Positions 40,501 through 53,394 of a stretch of DNA of 64,000 bases are shown in pieces. Origin of the DNA: Gordonia westfalica. GTDB lineage: Bacteria > Actinomycetota > Actinomycetes > Mycobacteriales > Mycobacteriaceae. Where the stretch lies: the NCBI RefSeq assembly GCF_900105725.1, contig NZ_FNLM01000034.1, forward strand, positions 3,906,001 to 3,970,000, given 5' to 3'. Numbering within the stretch: position 1 is the first letter of the stretch; each line of letters opens with the position of its first letter. The notes under the pieces are model-generated. The model ran no database searches and was not told where the DNA came from. It worked only from the letters and a program-made list of their open reading frames with translations. A program made the translations under genes and the position numbers.

Positions 40501-41325
40501 TCAGTCGAGATCCGCGAGTGTCACCTCGGCACCGCCGACGAGGTCGGCACAGATGTTGTAGATGTAGCTGCCGACGGTCGCGAGCGCCGTCAGCAGGATG
40601 GCGTTGACGGCCCCCAGAAGGGCCGCCACGCCGAAAACCGTGCCCGCCCCGATGACATCCCCGGCGGAGCTGGATTCGTCCGCCACGAGCGTTCCGAAGC
40701 TGTTGTTCACCTGATCCCAGATGCCCATGCCGTCGAAGATCAGGTACAGCACGGCGACCGCGATCATCCAGATGAAGAAACCGACGAACGACAGCACCGC
40801 GGCGATCTTGAAGGTCGCCCACGGGTCGATCCGACGCAGTTGCACCGCGGCACGCAGAGCCGTTCCCGGCCCCACCTGACGCGGCGCCGACCGCGGGACC
40901 GCCTTCGACGGTGCGGGCGCCGGCGCCTCCGGCGGACGCTTCAGATCGGCGGTGTGGTGGATCTGATCGAGGTCGGGCAGATCCTGTCCGGGCAGGTTCT
41001 CCCGGTCGATCGTGCTCGTCGGCGATTCGACGAACCCCGGCTCCTCGGTCGCCACGGCCGAACCCGGCCGCCGAGGATTGTCGAGCTTGGTGACGGGAGC
41101 CTGCTGACCGCTCATGCTCGCCGCGGCCGTGCCGCTGTTGGTGACGACGCCGCGCGGCGGCGGGCCGCCTCGGGACTCGGGCGGCGCGGAACCAGACGAA
41201 TCCTCGGCCGGTCCCCGCTGCCACGGCGGCACCAGCCCACCGGTCGGTGTGCCCGTACCGGGGCCGGACGGGCTCCCGGCCGGGCGCCCGTTCTGCTCCG
41301 GGGTCGGCTCGTTCGGTGTGCTCAC
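40501..41325 (-). CDS. DUF3566-domain membrane protein (Rv0007-like)
   Basis: From GTG 41325 (GAGGG upstream) the product is 274 residues. The first 140 are Pro/Gly-rich and disordered. Residues about 150-270 form the DUF3566 domain with two membrane helices (KIAAVLSFVGFFIWMIAVAVLYLIF and a Gly/Ala-rich one) ending in TLADLD. Position right after gyrA matches Rv0007 of M. tuberculosis. Function is unknown. Confidence 0.85.
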   Translation of the reverse strand: MSTPNEPTPEQNGRPAGSPSGPGTGTPTGGLVPPWQRGPAEDSSGSAPPESRGGPPPRGVVTNSGTAAASMSGQQAPVTKLDNPRRPGSAVATEEPGFVESPTSTIDRENLPGQDLPDLDQIHHTADLKRPPEAPAPAPSKAVPRSAPRQVGPGTALRAAVQLRRIDPWATFKIAAVLSFVGFFIWMIAVAVLYLIFDGMGIWDQVNNSFGTLVADESSSAGDVIGAGTVFGVAALLGAVNAILLTALATVGSYIYNICADLVGGAEVTLADLD

Positions 41326-41430
41326 AGGCAATCCCTCACTCTGGCGTCACTGCCGATCGACATCGACGCGTCGGGTCACTTTCCAGACGTCACCGACTTC
41401 CTCGGCTGCACGTGTTCTCAACCCTAACGC

Positions 41431-43920
41431 CTACTCCGAGGCGTCCGTCTCCTCCGGCTCGTCGGCGTTGCGGGCGATCGCGATGACGGTGGTGCCCTCG
41501 TCGATGTTCATCAGACGCACACCCTTGGTCTGGCGACCGGCCTTGCGAACCTGCTTGGCCGCGGTACGGATGACGCCACCGTTCGAGGTGATCGCGTACA
41601 GCTCCGAGTCGTCGTCGACGATGAGCGCACCGATGAGTTCACCGCGCCGGCGATCGTGGGCGATGGTGAGCACGCCCTTGCCGCCGCGCCCCTGGACCGG
41701 GTAGTCGTCCATCCCGGTGCGCTTGGCGTAACCGCCCGAGGTCGCGACGAGCAAGTAGGTGCCCTCGCTGACCACGTTGAGCGACAGCAGGGTGTCGTCG
41801 GCGTTGAACCGCATCCCCTGGACACCGGACGTCTGACGACCCATCGGACGCAGCGTCTCGTCGTCGGCGTGGAACCGGATCGACTGACCCTTCTGCGACA
41901 CGAGCAGCAGATCGTCGTCGGCGCTGCACAGCTGTGCGCCGACGAGTTCGTCCTCACCGCGCAGGTTGATCGCGGCGATGCCGCCGGAGCGGTTGGAGTC
42001 GAAGTCGACGAGCTTGGACTTCTTCACCAGACCGTTGCGGGTGGCGAGCACCAGGTACGGCGCGTCCTCGTAGGTCTTGAGCTGGATGACCTGCGCGATG
42101 CGCTCCTCCGGCTGGAAGGCCAGGAGGTTGGCGACGTGCTGGCCGCGCGCGGTGCGGTTGGCCTCGGGCAGTTCGTAGGCCTTCGCCCGGTAGACGCGAC
42201 CCTTGGTGGTGAAGAACAGGATCCAATCGTGGGTCGAGCACACGAAGAAGTGCTTGACGATGTCGTCCTGCTTGAGTCCCGCGCCCTGCACACCCTTGCC
42301 GCCGCGACGCTGGCTGCGGTAGAGGTCGGTCTTGGTGCGCTTGGCGTAGCCGGTCTCGGTGATCGTGACGACGACGTCCTCGCGGGCGATCAGATCCTCG
42401 TCGCTGACGTCGCCGTCGGCCGCGATGATCCTGGTGCGGCGCTCGTCGCCGTACTTCTCCACGACCTCCTTGAGCTCGTCGCGCACGATGGCGCGCTGAC
42501 GCTCCGGCTTGTCGAGGATGTCCTTGTAGTCGGCGATCTCCAGCTCGATCTCGGCCAGTTCGTCGACGATCTTCTGGCGCTCCAACGCCGACAGACGACG
42601 CAGCTGCATCGCCAGGATGGCGTCGGCCTGGATCTCGTCGATGTCGAGGAGCTCGATCAGGCCGGTGCGCGCGGTGTCGGTGTTGGCCGACCGGCGGATC
42701 AACGCGATCACTTCGTCAAGTGCGTCAAGGGCTTTCACCAGACCGCGCAGGATGTGCGCGCGTTCCTCGGCCTTGCGCAACCGGTACCGGGTGCGGCGCA
42801 CGATCACGTCGATCTGATGCGCCACGTAGTAGCGGATCATCTGGTCGAGACGCAGGGTACGGGGCACGCCGTCGACGATCGACAGCATGTTGGCGCCGAA
42901 GCTGGTCTGGAGCTGGCTGTGCTTGTACAGGTTGTTCAGCACGACCTTGGCGACCGCGTCACGACGCAGCGTGACGACGATGCGCATGCCGACACGGTCC
43001 GAGGACTGGTCCTCGATCCGGCTGATGCCCTTGAGCTTTCCTTCGTTGACCTGCTCGGCGATCGACTGGATCAGGTTGTCCGGGTTGACCTGGTAGGGCA
43101 ACTCGGTGACCACCAGAGTGGTGGTCCCCTTGTTCTCCTCGATGTCGACGACGCTGCGCATGCGGATGCTGCCGCGGCCCGTGGTGTAGGCGTCCTTGAT
43201 GCCCTGGCTGCCGACGATCAGTGCGGCCGTGGGGAAGTCGGGTCCCTTGATGCATTCCATGCAGGCGGCGAGAGTGGTCTCGTCGTCGGCATCATGGTTC
43301 TCGAGCGCCCAGAACACCGCATCCGCAACCTCATTGAGGTTGTGCGGCGGCATGTTGGTGGCCATACCGACGGCGATACCGCCGGATCCGTTGATCAACA
43401 GGTTCGGGATCCGCGCGGGCAGAACCGTCGGCTCCTGGGTCTTGCCGTCGTAGTTCGGCGTGAAATCGACTGTCTCCTCGCCGATGTCACGGAGCATCTC
43501 CATGGCCAGCGGGGTGAGGCGGGCCTCGGTGTAACGCATGGCGGCCGCGCCGTCGTTGCCGCGCGAACCGAAGTTACCCTGTCCGTCGATGAGCGGGTAG
43601 CGCATCGACCACGGCTGGGCGAGACGCACCAGGGCGTCGTAGATCGCGGTGTCGCCGTGCGGATGGTAGTTGCCCATCGTCTCCGCAACGGGTTTCGCCG
43701 ACTTCACATAGCTGCGGTCGGGACGGAACCCGGCGTCGAAGGATGCGTAGAGCAGTCGGCGGTGCACCGGCTTGAGACCGTCGCGCACCTCGGGGAGCGC
43801 GCGGCCCACGATCACGCTCATCGCGTAATCGATGTAGCTCTTCTGCATCTCCTGGCCGAGATCGACGGGTTCGATCCGGTCGCCTTCACCGTCGGCGGGC
43901 GGCAGAGTGGTGTCAGTCAT
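41431..43920 (-). CDS. gyrA: DNA gyrase subunit A
   Basis: The 829-residue protein has the breakage-reunion domain (catalytic Tyr in [10 protein letters not shown], about residue 130), the coiled-coil tower, and a C-terminal beta-pinwheel with GyrA-box QRRGGKG and six blade repeats. It introduces negative supercoils with GyrB. In the quinolone-determining region the sequence is [10 protein letters not shown] (residues 87-95): Thr91 replaces the Ser83 of E. coli and the Ala90 of M. tuberculosis. It follows gyrB on the same strand after 98 bases. Confidence 0.97.
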   Translation of the reverse strand: MTDTTLPPADGEGDRIEPVDLGQEMQKSYIDYAMSVIVGRALPEVRDGLKPVHRRLLYASFDAGFRPDRSYVKSAKPVAETMGNYHPHGDTAIYDALVRLAQPWSMRYPLIDGQGNFGSRGNDGAAAMRYTEARLTPLAMEMLRDIGEETVDFTPNYDGKTQEPTVLPARIPNLLINGSGGIAVGMATNMPPHNLNEVADAVFWALENHDADDETTLAACMECIKGPDFPTAALIVGSQGIKDAYTTGRGSIRMRSVVDIEENKGTTTLVVTELPYQVNPDNLIQSIAEQVNEGKLKGISRIEDQSSDRVGMRIVVTLRRDAVAKVVLNNLYKHSQLQTSFGANMLSIVDGVPRTLRLDQMIRYYVAHQIDVIVRRTRYRLRKAEERAHILRGLVKALDALDEVIALIRRSANTDTARTGLIELLDIDEIQADAILAMQLRRLSALERQKIVDELAEIELEIADYKDILDKPERQRAIVRDELKEVVEKYGDERRTRIIAADGDVSDEDLIAREDVVVTITETGYAKRTKTDLYRSQRRGGKGVQGAGLKQDDIVKHFFVCSTHDWILFFTTKGRVYRAKAYELPEANRTARGQHVANLLAFQPEERIAQVIQLKTYEDAPYLVLATRNGLVKKSKLVDFDSNRSGGIAAINLRGEDELVGAQLCSADDDLLLVSQKGQSIRFHADDETLRPMGRQTSGVQGMRFNADDTLLSLNVVSEGTYLLVATSGGYAKRTGMDDYPVQGRGGKGVLTIAHDRRRGELIGALIVDDDSELYAITSNGGVIRTAAKQVRKAGRQTKGVRLMNIDEGTTVIAIARNADEPEETDASE

Positions 43921-44018
43921 TTCAGTTCTTTCTGCCAGTGGTTTCGAGGCTCGGCGCTAGCGCGCCTCGCACCTCAACCAGCGGGGGAAGCATCAGCACG
44001 AAGCTGACCTGGTGACGT

Positions 44019-46427
<2,409 letters not shown>

Positions 46428-47015
46428 CTACCCGTAGGTGTCCCGCGGGCCCCTCCCCCGCACATGTCGCTCGCCTTTTCGCCACGACGGGCCCTTCGGT
46501 CCACTGATGCGCAGGGACTTCACCACGCCGTCACCGACGGCGGCCGCAATCTTCGCGAGGATCTGCGCCTGCACATACCGCAACTGCGTCGCCCATGCGG
46601 TGGACTCGGCCTGAACATGAAGTATGTTGTCGCGCAACTCGATCGGCTTCGCGTGAGCGGCGATGTCGGCACCCACGATCTGGTCCCACATGCCGAACAG
46701 GGTGCCCTCGCCGATCTTCTCCTGCCAGCCGCGATCCTTCGCCAGACCACCGACGAGACGACCGAACGGCTGCGGATCCCGCGCATCGGGACCCGAACCG
46801 GACCAGCGCCGACGGCTCTGGGCGGCGCGGGGTGTCCGGCGGGTCGGCGACGCACGACCACGCCCCACCGACTTGCCCGCCGCGCGTGCCGCGGCCCGAG
46901 CCTCTTCGAGAGCCTTCCGGGCGCGCTCGTATCCCCCGAGTTCACCCGGCTCGATCGGCCGGTTCGCCGGTTCGCCGGCTCCCGCCTGAGTCGGCGGGTG
47001 GGCTTCGTCACTCAT
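46428..47015 (-). CDS. dciA: DciA-family protein (DUF721), replicative-helicase loader
   Basis: The 195-residue product has a disordered Arg/Ala-rich N-terminus and a DUF721 domain (about residues 80-175; WDQIVGADIAAHAKPIELRDNILHVQAESTAWATQLRYVQAQIL). DciA is the ancestral loader/operator of DnaB helicase in bacteria without DnaC. It overlaps the 3' end of recF by eight bases. The position recF-dciA-gyrB is conserved in actinobacteria. Confidence 0.9.
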   Translation of the reverse strand: MSDEAHPPTQAGAGEPANRPIEPGELGGYERARKALEEARAAARAAGKSVGRGRASPTRRTPRAAQSRRRWSGSGPDARDPQPFGRLVGGLAKDRGWQEKIGEGTLFGMWDQIVGADIAAHAKPIELRDNILHVQAESTAWATQLRYVQAQILAKIAAAVGDGVVKSLRISGPKGPSWRKGERHVRGRGPRDTYG

Positions 47016-48258
47016 CGGATACCCCGCTCACCGATTCATCTACCTGCGGGAGCTGTGACCCCCCGAGCCGTGTGCCCCCTGGCTGAGTTCGACCGTCCGC
47101 CTCGTCACCGATGACCGTGGATCGACGCCCGTCTTCATCGTCGACGACGTCGACGAAGATCCGGCGGCCGCCGATCTCCCCCGGGATGTCGTCGGCAACG
47201 GCGGCGGTGATGAGCAACTGCTCGGCACCGGCGGTGAACTCCACGAGTTTCTTGCGCCGTTTGGCATCGAGTTCGGCGAACACGTCGTCGAGCATGATGA
47301 CCGGTTCGATGCCCTCGGCACGTGTCAGCTCGACGGATCCGAGCCGCAAGGCCAGTGCCAGAGACCACGATTCACCATGGGAGGCAAAGCCTTTCGCGAT
47401 GTCGGTGCCGAGGATGATGTCGATGTCGTCGCGGTGCGGACCGGCCAGACACATCCCGCGCTCGATCTCCTTGTCGCGCAATTCGCCCAGTCGCGCGGCG
47501 AGGATCTCACTGATCGACTCGGCCGTCGCGACCTCGAACCCGATGCCGCCGGCGGGCCGGTAGCTCAGGGTCGCCGGTCGCGAATGCGGCGCGATCGACG
47601 CATAGGACCGGGTGAAGTGTGGTTCGAGTTCGGCCAGCACCTGCAGCCGTGCCGCGGTGACCTGACCACCGAGATCGGCCAACTGTCCGTCCCAGACGTC
47701 GAGGGTGCTGATCACCGAATCGGCCTGGTCACCACCGCGACGCAGAGCGGCGGCCGCCGTCTTCAGCAGCGCCGACCGCTGTCGCAACACCCGGTCGTAG
47801 TCGGCACGCGCGGCGACCCACCGGGGACCGCGCTGCGCGACGAGTTCGTCGATGAAGCGTCGCCGGTCGCTGGGATCCCCTCGTACGAGCGACAGATCCT
47901 CGGGGGCGAACAGCACGGTCCGCAGGATCCCGAGCAGGTCGCGGGAGCGTCGTGCCGGACTCTGGTTGATCGACGCCTTGTTGGCCCCCTCGGCATTGAT
48001 CCGCAGCTCCGCGGTCAGTTCCCGGCCTTCGTTCTCGACGGTGGCCGTGACCAGCGCCGACGCGGATCCGGAGTGCACCAGCGGGGAGTCGGAACCCACC
48101 CGGTGCGACCGCAGGGTGGCCAGGTAGAACAGCGCCTCGAGCAGGTTCGTCTTGCCGAAGCCGTTCCGGCCGGTGAAAACCGTCGGGCCGGGCCGCAGAT
48201 CGAGATCGACGGCCCGCCACGAGCGGAAATCCCTCAGGTGCAGCTCACGAACGAACAC
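47008..48258 (-). CDS. recF: RecF, DNA replication/repair ATPase
   Basis: The 416-residue protein begins MFVRELHLRDFRSWRAVDL. It has Walker A GRNGFGKTN (residues about 31-39), the ABC signature region in LGSVELTRAEG and Walker B IMLDDVFAELD. RecF loads RecA at gaps with RecOR. A C-terminal extension after residue 370 is variable. It starts 37 bases after dnaN. Confidence 0.96.
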   Translation of the reverse strand: MFVRELHLRDFRSWRAVDLDLRPGPTVFTGRNGFGKTNLLEALFYLATLRSHRVGSDSPLVHSGSASALVTATVENEGRELTAELRINAEGANKASINQSPARRSRDLLGILRTVLFAPEDLSLVRGDPSDRRRFIDELVAQRGPRWVAARADYDRVLRQRSALLKTAAAALRRGGDQADSVISTLDVWDGQLADLGGQVTAARLQVLAELEPHFTRSYASIAPHSRPATLSYRPAGGIGFEVATAESISEILAARLGELRDKEIERGMCLAGPHRDDIDIILGTDIAKGFASHGESWSLALALRLGSVELTRAEGIEPVIMLDDVFAELDAKRRKKLVEFTAGAEQLLITAAVADDIPGEIGGRRIFVDVVDDEDGRRSTVIGDEADGRTQPGGTRLGGSQLPQVDESVSGVSDE

Positions 48259-48295
48259 TTCGGCGGCGCGATGATCGGCGGTGATGCGGTGCGGG

Positions 48296-49465
48296 TCAGC
48301 CCGGCAGGCGGACCGGCATCAGCAGGTAGCTGAACGCACTCTCGGGGGCGACGAAGGCGCCGGACTCGTCGGCCACCGGATCCTCGCCGCTGGCCGGGCG
48401 CAGGACCGCCGGGCGGCTCGGGGTGGTGAAACCGAAGTCGACGCTGTCGGCGTTGATCGCCGACAGACCGTCCTGGAGGTAACCCGGGTTGAACGCGATG
48501 GTCAGGGGCTCGCCGTGGAACGACACCGGCAGCTCTTCCTCGGCCTTACCCGCTTCGTCGCCGCCGGCGGTGAGCAGCACGGATCCCTCGGTGAACTCCA
48601 TGCGGACCTGCGCGCCGCGCTCGGCGACCAGGGCCACACGACGGATCGCCTCGATCAGCGGTGCGCTGTCGATCGTCGCGACCGCGGTGTGGCTGGCCGG
48701 CAGCAGCTGGCGGAACTTGGGGAACTCCGCGTCGAGCAGGCGGGTGGTGGTCTTCTTGGTCTCACCGAGGATGCCCAGGATCCCGTCGGAGCCGATGGCC
48801 GCGCCGCCGCCGAAGGCCAGCGAGACGACGCCGGTGCCCTCGGATCCGGCGGTCTTGGCGCTCTCCGAGAGCGTCTTCGCCGGGACGAGAACCGCACCCT
48901 TGGTGTCGGGGTCCGAAGGCTCCCACTGCAATTCGCGAACCGCGAGGCGGAAACGGTCGGTCGCCGCGAGGACCACGGAGTTGCCCTCGATCTCCACGCG
49001 CACACCGGTCAGCATCGGCAGGGTGTCGTCCTTGCCGGCCGCGACGGCCACCTGGGAGATCGCCTCGGCGAACAGCTGCGACGGGATGGTGCCGGTGATC
49101 GACGGGACGTCGGGCAGCTGCGGGTAGTCCTCGACCGGCATCGTCGGCAGGGAGAACTTGGCGCTACCGCAGGTGATCGCGACACGTGCACCGTCGAGGG
49201 TCACGTCGACGGGCTTGTTGGGCAGAGCTTTGGTGATGTCGGCCAGCAGTCGACCGGAGACCAGCACCTGGCCGGGCTCGGCGACCTCGGCACCCAGGTT
49301 CTCCTGGGCCGAGACCTCGTAGTCGAATCCCGAGACCGTCAGGCCGGTCTCGCCGACGTTGAGCACCACGCAGCCCAGAACGGGTACCGGCGGACGAGAG
49401 GGCAGGCTTCGAGCGACCCAGGCGACGGAATCAGCGAACTCGTCACGTGCGACACGGAACTTCAT
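48296..49465 (-). CDS. dnaN: DNA polymerase III beta sliding clamp
   Basis: The 389-residue protein starts [20 protein letters not shown] and shows the three-domain clamp fold with [10 protein letters not shown] and a C-terminal [10 protein letters not shown] typical of DnaN. It tethers the replicative polymerase to DNA. The upstream frame to 49555 extends into oriC without similarity, so ATG 49465 is used. Confidence 0.97.
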   Translation of the reverse strand: MKFRVARDEFADSVAWVARSLPSRPPVPVLGCVVLNVGETGLTVSGFDYEVSAQENLGAEVAEPGQVLVSGRLLADITKALPNKPVDVTLDGARVAITCGSAKFSLPTMPVEDYPQLPDVPSITGTIPSQLFAEAISQVAVAAGKDDTLPMLTGVRVEIEGNSVVLAATDRFRLAVRELQWEPSDPDTKGAVLVPAKTLSESAKTAGSEGTGVVSLAFGGGAAIGSDGILGILGETKKTTTRLLDAEFPKFRQLLPASHTAVATIDSAPLIEAIRRVALVAERGAQVRMEFTEGSVLLTAGGDEAGKAEEELPVSFHGEPLTIAFNPGYLQDGLSAINADSVDFGFTTPSRPAVLRPASGEDPVADESGAFVAPESAFSYLLMPVRLPG

Positions 49466-50195
49466 GCTGGGAGGTTGCCCTTCTCTCTCGTGCGGTCGGC
49501 ATGCCGAAGCCGAAGCGACGGCATGGTCGATCACGTCCCACTCCGGGAATCCCACTGTAGAACGCCACCGCCGAGGCCGGGATGGTTGGGGCCAAGTCAG
49601 TCCATCCGGGAGGCCGGGCTCGGCAGTGGGCCGGATGGGTGTTTGTGCACAGTCCTTCTTACAAAAGATTTCTTTATAGGGAAGGATCCATCTCAGTAAT
49701 AGGAACTGTGAAATCTGTGGACAACCGTCGCATCGGGCCAGTCGGAGCGGGTGCGGGGGTGTGCATCACCGGTGGACTGTCGTTGAGCCGAATCCCAAGA
49801 ATCTGTGGAGAAAACTTGTTGTTCGCGCGGCGTCCACCGTCGGTGCACAACTGATCTCCTGTTGTCCCAAGGCGATCCACAGCCCGCGACGGCCGGAAAT
49901 TGTCATTCTCTCCGGCCCGTCGAGTGCGGGAGAACACAGGAAACACGGCGCGCGAGTCTCGACCCGGAGAGCAGAGTTGTGGTTCCGACGGGGTGTCGGA
50001 GCGACCTCGATACGCGGCGTCCTCACTTCGTTCGGGGGGCGCTACCCGGTCGGCAGGCAGCCCTCTGTCAGTTGAGTGGGTCGAAACCCGCCGCACATCC
50101 GGCCAGAGAGCCCCCAGATCGCCCCTGACATACGAAACGCGCCTCCCGTGCGAGGCACGAGAGGCGCGTGGAGAGCGAGAAGAGAAGGACGCCGG
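49466..50195. other. oriC: Replication origin oriC (dnaA-dnaN intergenic region)
   Basis: No gene is seen in the 730 bases. A perfect DnaA box TGTGGACAA lies at 49716-49724 (minus). One-mismatch boxes are TTGTGCACA 49643-49651 and TGTGGAGAA 49804-49812, with weaker ones at 49842-49850, 49862-49870 and 49873-49881. The AT-rich stretch 49656-49700 (ACAAAAGATTTCTTTATAGG) beside them is the likely unwinding element. Gene context dnaA-oriC-dnaN is diagnostic. Confidence 0.9.
50137..50169 (-). terminator. dnaA terminator
   Basis: ACGCGCCTC pairs with GAGGCGCGT, with an inner CGTGC/GCACG stem. It lies 27 bases beyond the dnaA stop and is followed by TTT on the minus strand. Confidence 0.8.
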
Positions 50196-51731
50196 TCAGC
50201 CCACCGCACGCTGCTTGATGCGGGCGGTGAGTTCCTGGACGTGGTCGTAGACCTTGCGTCGTTCGGCCATCTCCTTGCGGATCTTGCGTTCGGCGTACAT
50301 GACGGTCGTGTGGTCGCGGTCGAACGTCTCGCCGATCTTCGGCAACGACAGGTCGGTCAGCTCGCGGCACAGGTACATCGAGATCTGACGTGCCTGCGCG
50401 ATGGACCGGGTCTTGCCGGGGCCGCGTAGTTCCTCGACCGAGATGTCGAAGTACTCGGCGGTGATCGCCAGGATGCTGGCGGCGCTGACCTCCAGGGTGC
50501 CGGAGTTGGGCAGCAGTGCCTGCAGCACCACATCGGCGAGCGACTTGTCGAGCGCGGCGTCGTTGAGCGAGGCGAAGGCCGTCACACGGATCAGCGCACC
50601 CTCGAGCTCGCGGATGTTGCGTTCGATCTTCGACGCGATCAGTTCGAGGACGTCGTCGGGCACGGCGATGTTGTCCATCTGTGCCTTCTTGCGCAGGATG
50701 GCGATCCGGGTTTCCAGATCCGGCGGCTGAACGTCGGTGATCAGTCCCCACTCGAATCGCGTGCGCAGCCGATCTTCAAGTGTTGCAAGCTGTTTCGGCG
50801 GTCGATCGGACGAAATGACGATCTGCTTGCTGGCGTTGTGGAGGGTGTTGAAGGTGTGGAAGAACTCCTCCTGGATACCTTCTTTACCCACCAGGAACTG
50901 GATGTCGTCGACGAGCAGCACGTCGACGTCGCGGTACCGGCGCTTGAACGCCACTCGCCGGTCGTCACGGAGCGAGTTGATGAAGTCGTTGGTGAATTCC
51001 TCGGTCGAGACGTACTTCACGCGCATCCCGGGGAACAGGCGCTGGGCGTAGTGCCCGGCCGCATGGAGAAGGTGGGTCTTACCCAGTCCCGACTCCCCCC
51101 AGATGAACAGCGGGTTGTACGCCCGTGCCGGAGCTTCGGACACCGCGACCGCGGATGCATGCGCGAACCGGTTCGACGCACCGATGACGAAAGTGTCAAA
51201 GGTGTACTTGGGGTTCAGGTTTGCGCCCGACGGCGACGGCGTGGTGGTGGTCGGCCGCTCGGCGAAGTACGACGCCCAGTCGCCCGAGGGGCGTTGGGTG
51301 TCGGCACCCGGCGCGGATCCGTGTCCGGGCGTCGCCGGGTATCCGGCACCGATGGCCGCACCCGGGACCGGGGAGTAGTCGACCGCGCCTGTGCCGTTCA
51401 CGGTGCGGGGATCGGGTGCTGCCGGCTCCGGGGCCGGTTCGTCGTTGCGGGGCGTCTGGATGCGGACACCGAGATCGACCGGCTCGTTGAGATGACGGCT
51501 GAGGACCGACCGGATGGTCTCGCGCAGATTCCGCTCGATCTGTTCCTGGACCAGAGCGGTCGGCACGGTGAGAAGGGCGAAGCCCTCGGTGAGTGTGAGG
51601 GGACGGACCAGTGACAGCCACGCCTTCTGCTGGCGGGTCAGTGGTTCGTGGTCACGTGCGGCTTCGTCGTCGTTGAGTTCGGCGACGACCTGTTGCCACA
51701 CCTCACCGAATGTGTCGCGGTCTGAAGTCAC
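50196..51731 (-). CDS. dnaA: Chromosomal replication initiator DnaA
   Basis: The 511-residue product is read from GTG 51731, with GGAGG eight bases upstream. It has domain I (1-90), a Pro-rich variable linker, an AAA+ domain with Walker [10 protein letters not shown] and Walker [10 protein letters not shown], and domain IV with the DnaA signature [14 protein letters not shown]. It binds TTRTCCACA boxes and opens oriC. The frame continues upstream to 51824, but that reads through a DnaA box and lacks similarity. Confidence 0.97.
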   Translation of the reverse strand: MTSDRDTFGEVWQQVVAELNDDEAARDHEPLTRQQKAWLSLVRPLTLTEGFALLTVPTALVQEQIERNLRETIRSVLSRHLNEPVDLGVRIQTPRNDEPAPEPAAPDPRTVNGTGAVDYSPVPGAAIGAGYPATPGHGSAPGADTQRPSGDWASYFAERPTTTTPSPSGANLNPKYTFDTFVIGASNRFAHASAVAVSEAPARAYNPLFIWGESGLGKTHLLHAAGHYAQRLFPGMRVKYVSTEEFTNDFINSLRDDRRVAFKRRYRDVDVLLVDDIQFLVGKEGIQEEFFHTFNTLHNASKQIVISSDRPPKQLATLEDRLRTRFEWGLITDVQPPDLETRIAILRKKAQMDNIAVPDDVLELIASKIERNIRELEGALIRVTAFASLNDAALDKSLADVVLQALLPNSGTLEVSAASILAITAEYFDISVEELRGPGKTRSIAQARQISMYLCRELTDLSLPKIGETFDRDHTTVMYAERKIRKEMAERRKVYDHVQELTARIKQRAVG

Positions 51732-52252
51732 GGGGCTGGCCTCCTGACCCGGAAAACTACCAGCGTTGACAGGGACCGGGGCACCCACGTCATCAACCGC
51801 ATCTCTCCACAGAGTTATCCACACCTGTGTACAACGGTGATGACGAACTTGGGACTTTGGTCGGTACCTTCGGTTCCCGGGGACGATTCGTGGTGTCCCG
51901 GCGGGGGCTCGCGGCCGACGCTGTGACAGAACGTAACAGAGGTCTCGGCGGGGTACAAAGCGATCGGGACAATTGACTCGTTCGGACTGATTGTCACTAT
52001 CCGAGTGCTCCAGAACACACCTGGTGAGAGACTGTTCGGCCGGTCCGACGGCCGCGTTTGATTTGAGCGCGCGCTGTCAGTAGTCTCGACTGGTCATCCA
52101 GGTTGCGGATTTGCGCGGCGTTTTACGTTTTGTCATGTTCGCCGAGTTCATCACCGACACGAGTTCGGCACCGTCCTGGATCAACGACCAACCACAACAT
52201 GTGGGTCACGCACGGGTAACCGGCGTGCCCACAGGGAGCACAAGGAGTCACC
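51732..52252. other. 521-bp dnaA-rpmH divergent promoter region
   Basis: It carries a perfect DnaA box TTATCCACA at 51815-51823 and a related CTCTCCACA at 51803-51811, about 85 bases upstream of the dnaA start, fitting autoregulation of dnaA. The rpmH promoter should lie in the right half. No gene is supported. Confidence 0.7.
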
Positions 52253-52396
52253 GTGGCCAAGGGCAAGCGTACTTTCCAGCCGAACAACCGTCGTCGTTCG
52301 CGCGTGCACGGCTTCCGTCTGCGTATGCGGACCCGCGCCGGCCGTGCGATCGTCAGCAGCCGTCGTACCAAGGGCCGCGCGAAGCTCACCGCCTGA
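52253..52396 (+). CDS. rpmH: 50S ribosomal protein L34
   Basis: The 47-residue product reads [20 protein letters not shown] and continues [18 protein letters not shown], the L34 signature. GTG 52253 follows AAGGAG. It leads the rpmH-rnpA-yidD-yidC-khpB operon. Confidence 0.97.
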   Translation: MAKGKRTFQPNNRRRSRVHGFRLRMRTRAGRAIVSSRRTKGRAKLTA

Positions 52397-52440
52397 TCGT
52401 CGGCTATCCACCGGATCCTTCGGGTCCGGTCAGCTGATCG

Positions 52441-52872
52441 ATGACTGCGTCTTCTCATCGGATCTCTCGTGGATCCGACTTCTCACGCACCCTCAAGTCC
52501 GGTGCGCGGGTGAATGCTCGTGATTTCTCCGTACACCTGGCTCCGGTCGGCCCGCAGTGGCCGGATCCCACCGGGTTACGACGCGACGTCGCCATGACAG
52601 GTGGACCCTGGCTTGGCCTCGTCGTGAGCAAATCCGTGGGCAACGCCGTGGCCCGTCATGCCGTCGCCAGACGGCTGCGGGCCGCGTTTGCATCATCGAG
52701 GCATCTCTGCCCGGCCGTCGAGACATTCGTGGTCATCCGCGCCCGGCGCGGTGCCGCGGACCGGACCAGTGATGAACTGGCCGATCAACTGCGGGCAGCC
52801 TTCACAAGCCGTCGGATCGCCGAGCTGGCGCATTCCGCGGCGACACCGAGCGGGGCGGGTGTCGGACGATGA
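52441..52872 (+). CDS. rnpA: Ribonuclease P protein component
   Basis: The 143-residue protein has the RnpA pattern: SGARVNARDFSVHLAP and the RNR-type motif KSVGNAVARHAVARRLRAAF, which binds the catalytic RNA. It processes tRNA 5' ends. It overlaps yidD by four bases (ATGA). The C-terminus is a variable polar tail. Confidence 0.94.
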   Translation: MTASSHRISRGSDFSRTLKSGARVNARDFSVHLAPVGPQWPDPTGLRRDVAMTGGPWLGLVVSKSVGNAVARHAVARRLRAAFASSRHLCPAVETFVVIRARRGAADRTSDELADQLRAAFTSRRIAELAHSAATPSGAGVGR

Positions 52873-53366
52873 TCGACGCCGAGCTGGATGACGCCGGAGT
52901 GGTCGCCTCCCCTACTCGGGACCACGCCCCCACCCCGTCATCGTCGGCGCCGAACACCCGGACCGACTCGCCCGCGCTCGCGGACGATCAGCTCACCGTC
53001 ATGGCTCGCCTGCGCCGTGGAGTCCATCGGCTCCCTCGGCGCACGGTCATCTTTCTCATCGAGCTCTACCGCACATGGGTTTCGCCCTTGCGCCTACCGA
53101 CGTGCCGGTTCGAGCCGACCTGCTCGGGTTACGCGGTGGAAGCCCTCGAACGTCACGGTTTTCTGTACGGCTCGCTGCTCGCGATTGTCCGACTGCTCAA
53201 GTGCGGACCGTGGCACAAGCCCGGATACGACCCGGTTCCAGAGAAGGGCCCCCGCGAGCTGTGGAGTGATCTCTGCAGCTGGATCCGAGAACTCTCCGGC
53301 GGGCAGCACTCTGCTCACAGTGGCCGGACCCATCAGCCACCGTCCCGGCGGAACGATTCCACCTAG
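52869..53366 (+). CDS. yidD: YidD, membrane protein insertion efficiency factor
   Basis: The 165-residue product contains the full YidD core (about residues 60-130): RTWVSPLRLPTCRFEPTCSGYAVEALERHG, then LAIVRLLKCGPWHKPGYDPVP. YidD assists YidC/Sec insertion and lies between rnpA and yidC as usual. The N-terminal 45 residues are polar and extra, so ATG 53001 is an alternative start. Confidence 0.92.
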   Translation: MIDAELDDAGVVASPTRDHAPTPSSSAPNTRTDSPALADDQLTVMARLRRGVHRLPRRTVIFLIELYRTWVSPLRLPTCRFEPTCSGYAVEALERHGFLYGSLLAIVRLLKCGPWHKPGYDPVPEKGPRELWSDLCSWIRELSGGQHSAHSGRTHQPPSRRNDST

Positions 53367-53394
53367 AGAACAACAAGTGAGGGGTACCTGACCC

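Noticed and set aside
41656..44007. 783-codon plus-strand frame opposite gyrA
   Set aside because: Antisense to an unmistakable gyrA. Composition is that of a mirrored frame.
51732..51824. Upstream start of dnaA at 51824
   Set aside because: It would encode sequence across a DnaA box. GTG 51731 has a strong GGAGG and gives the normal DnaA N-terminus.
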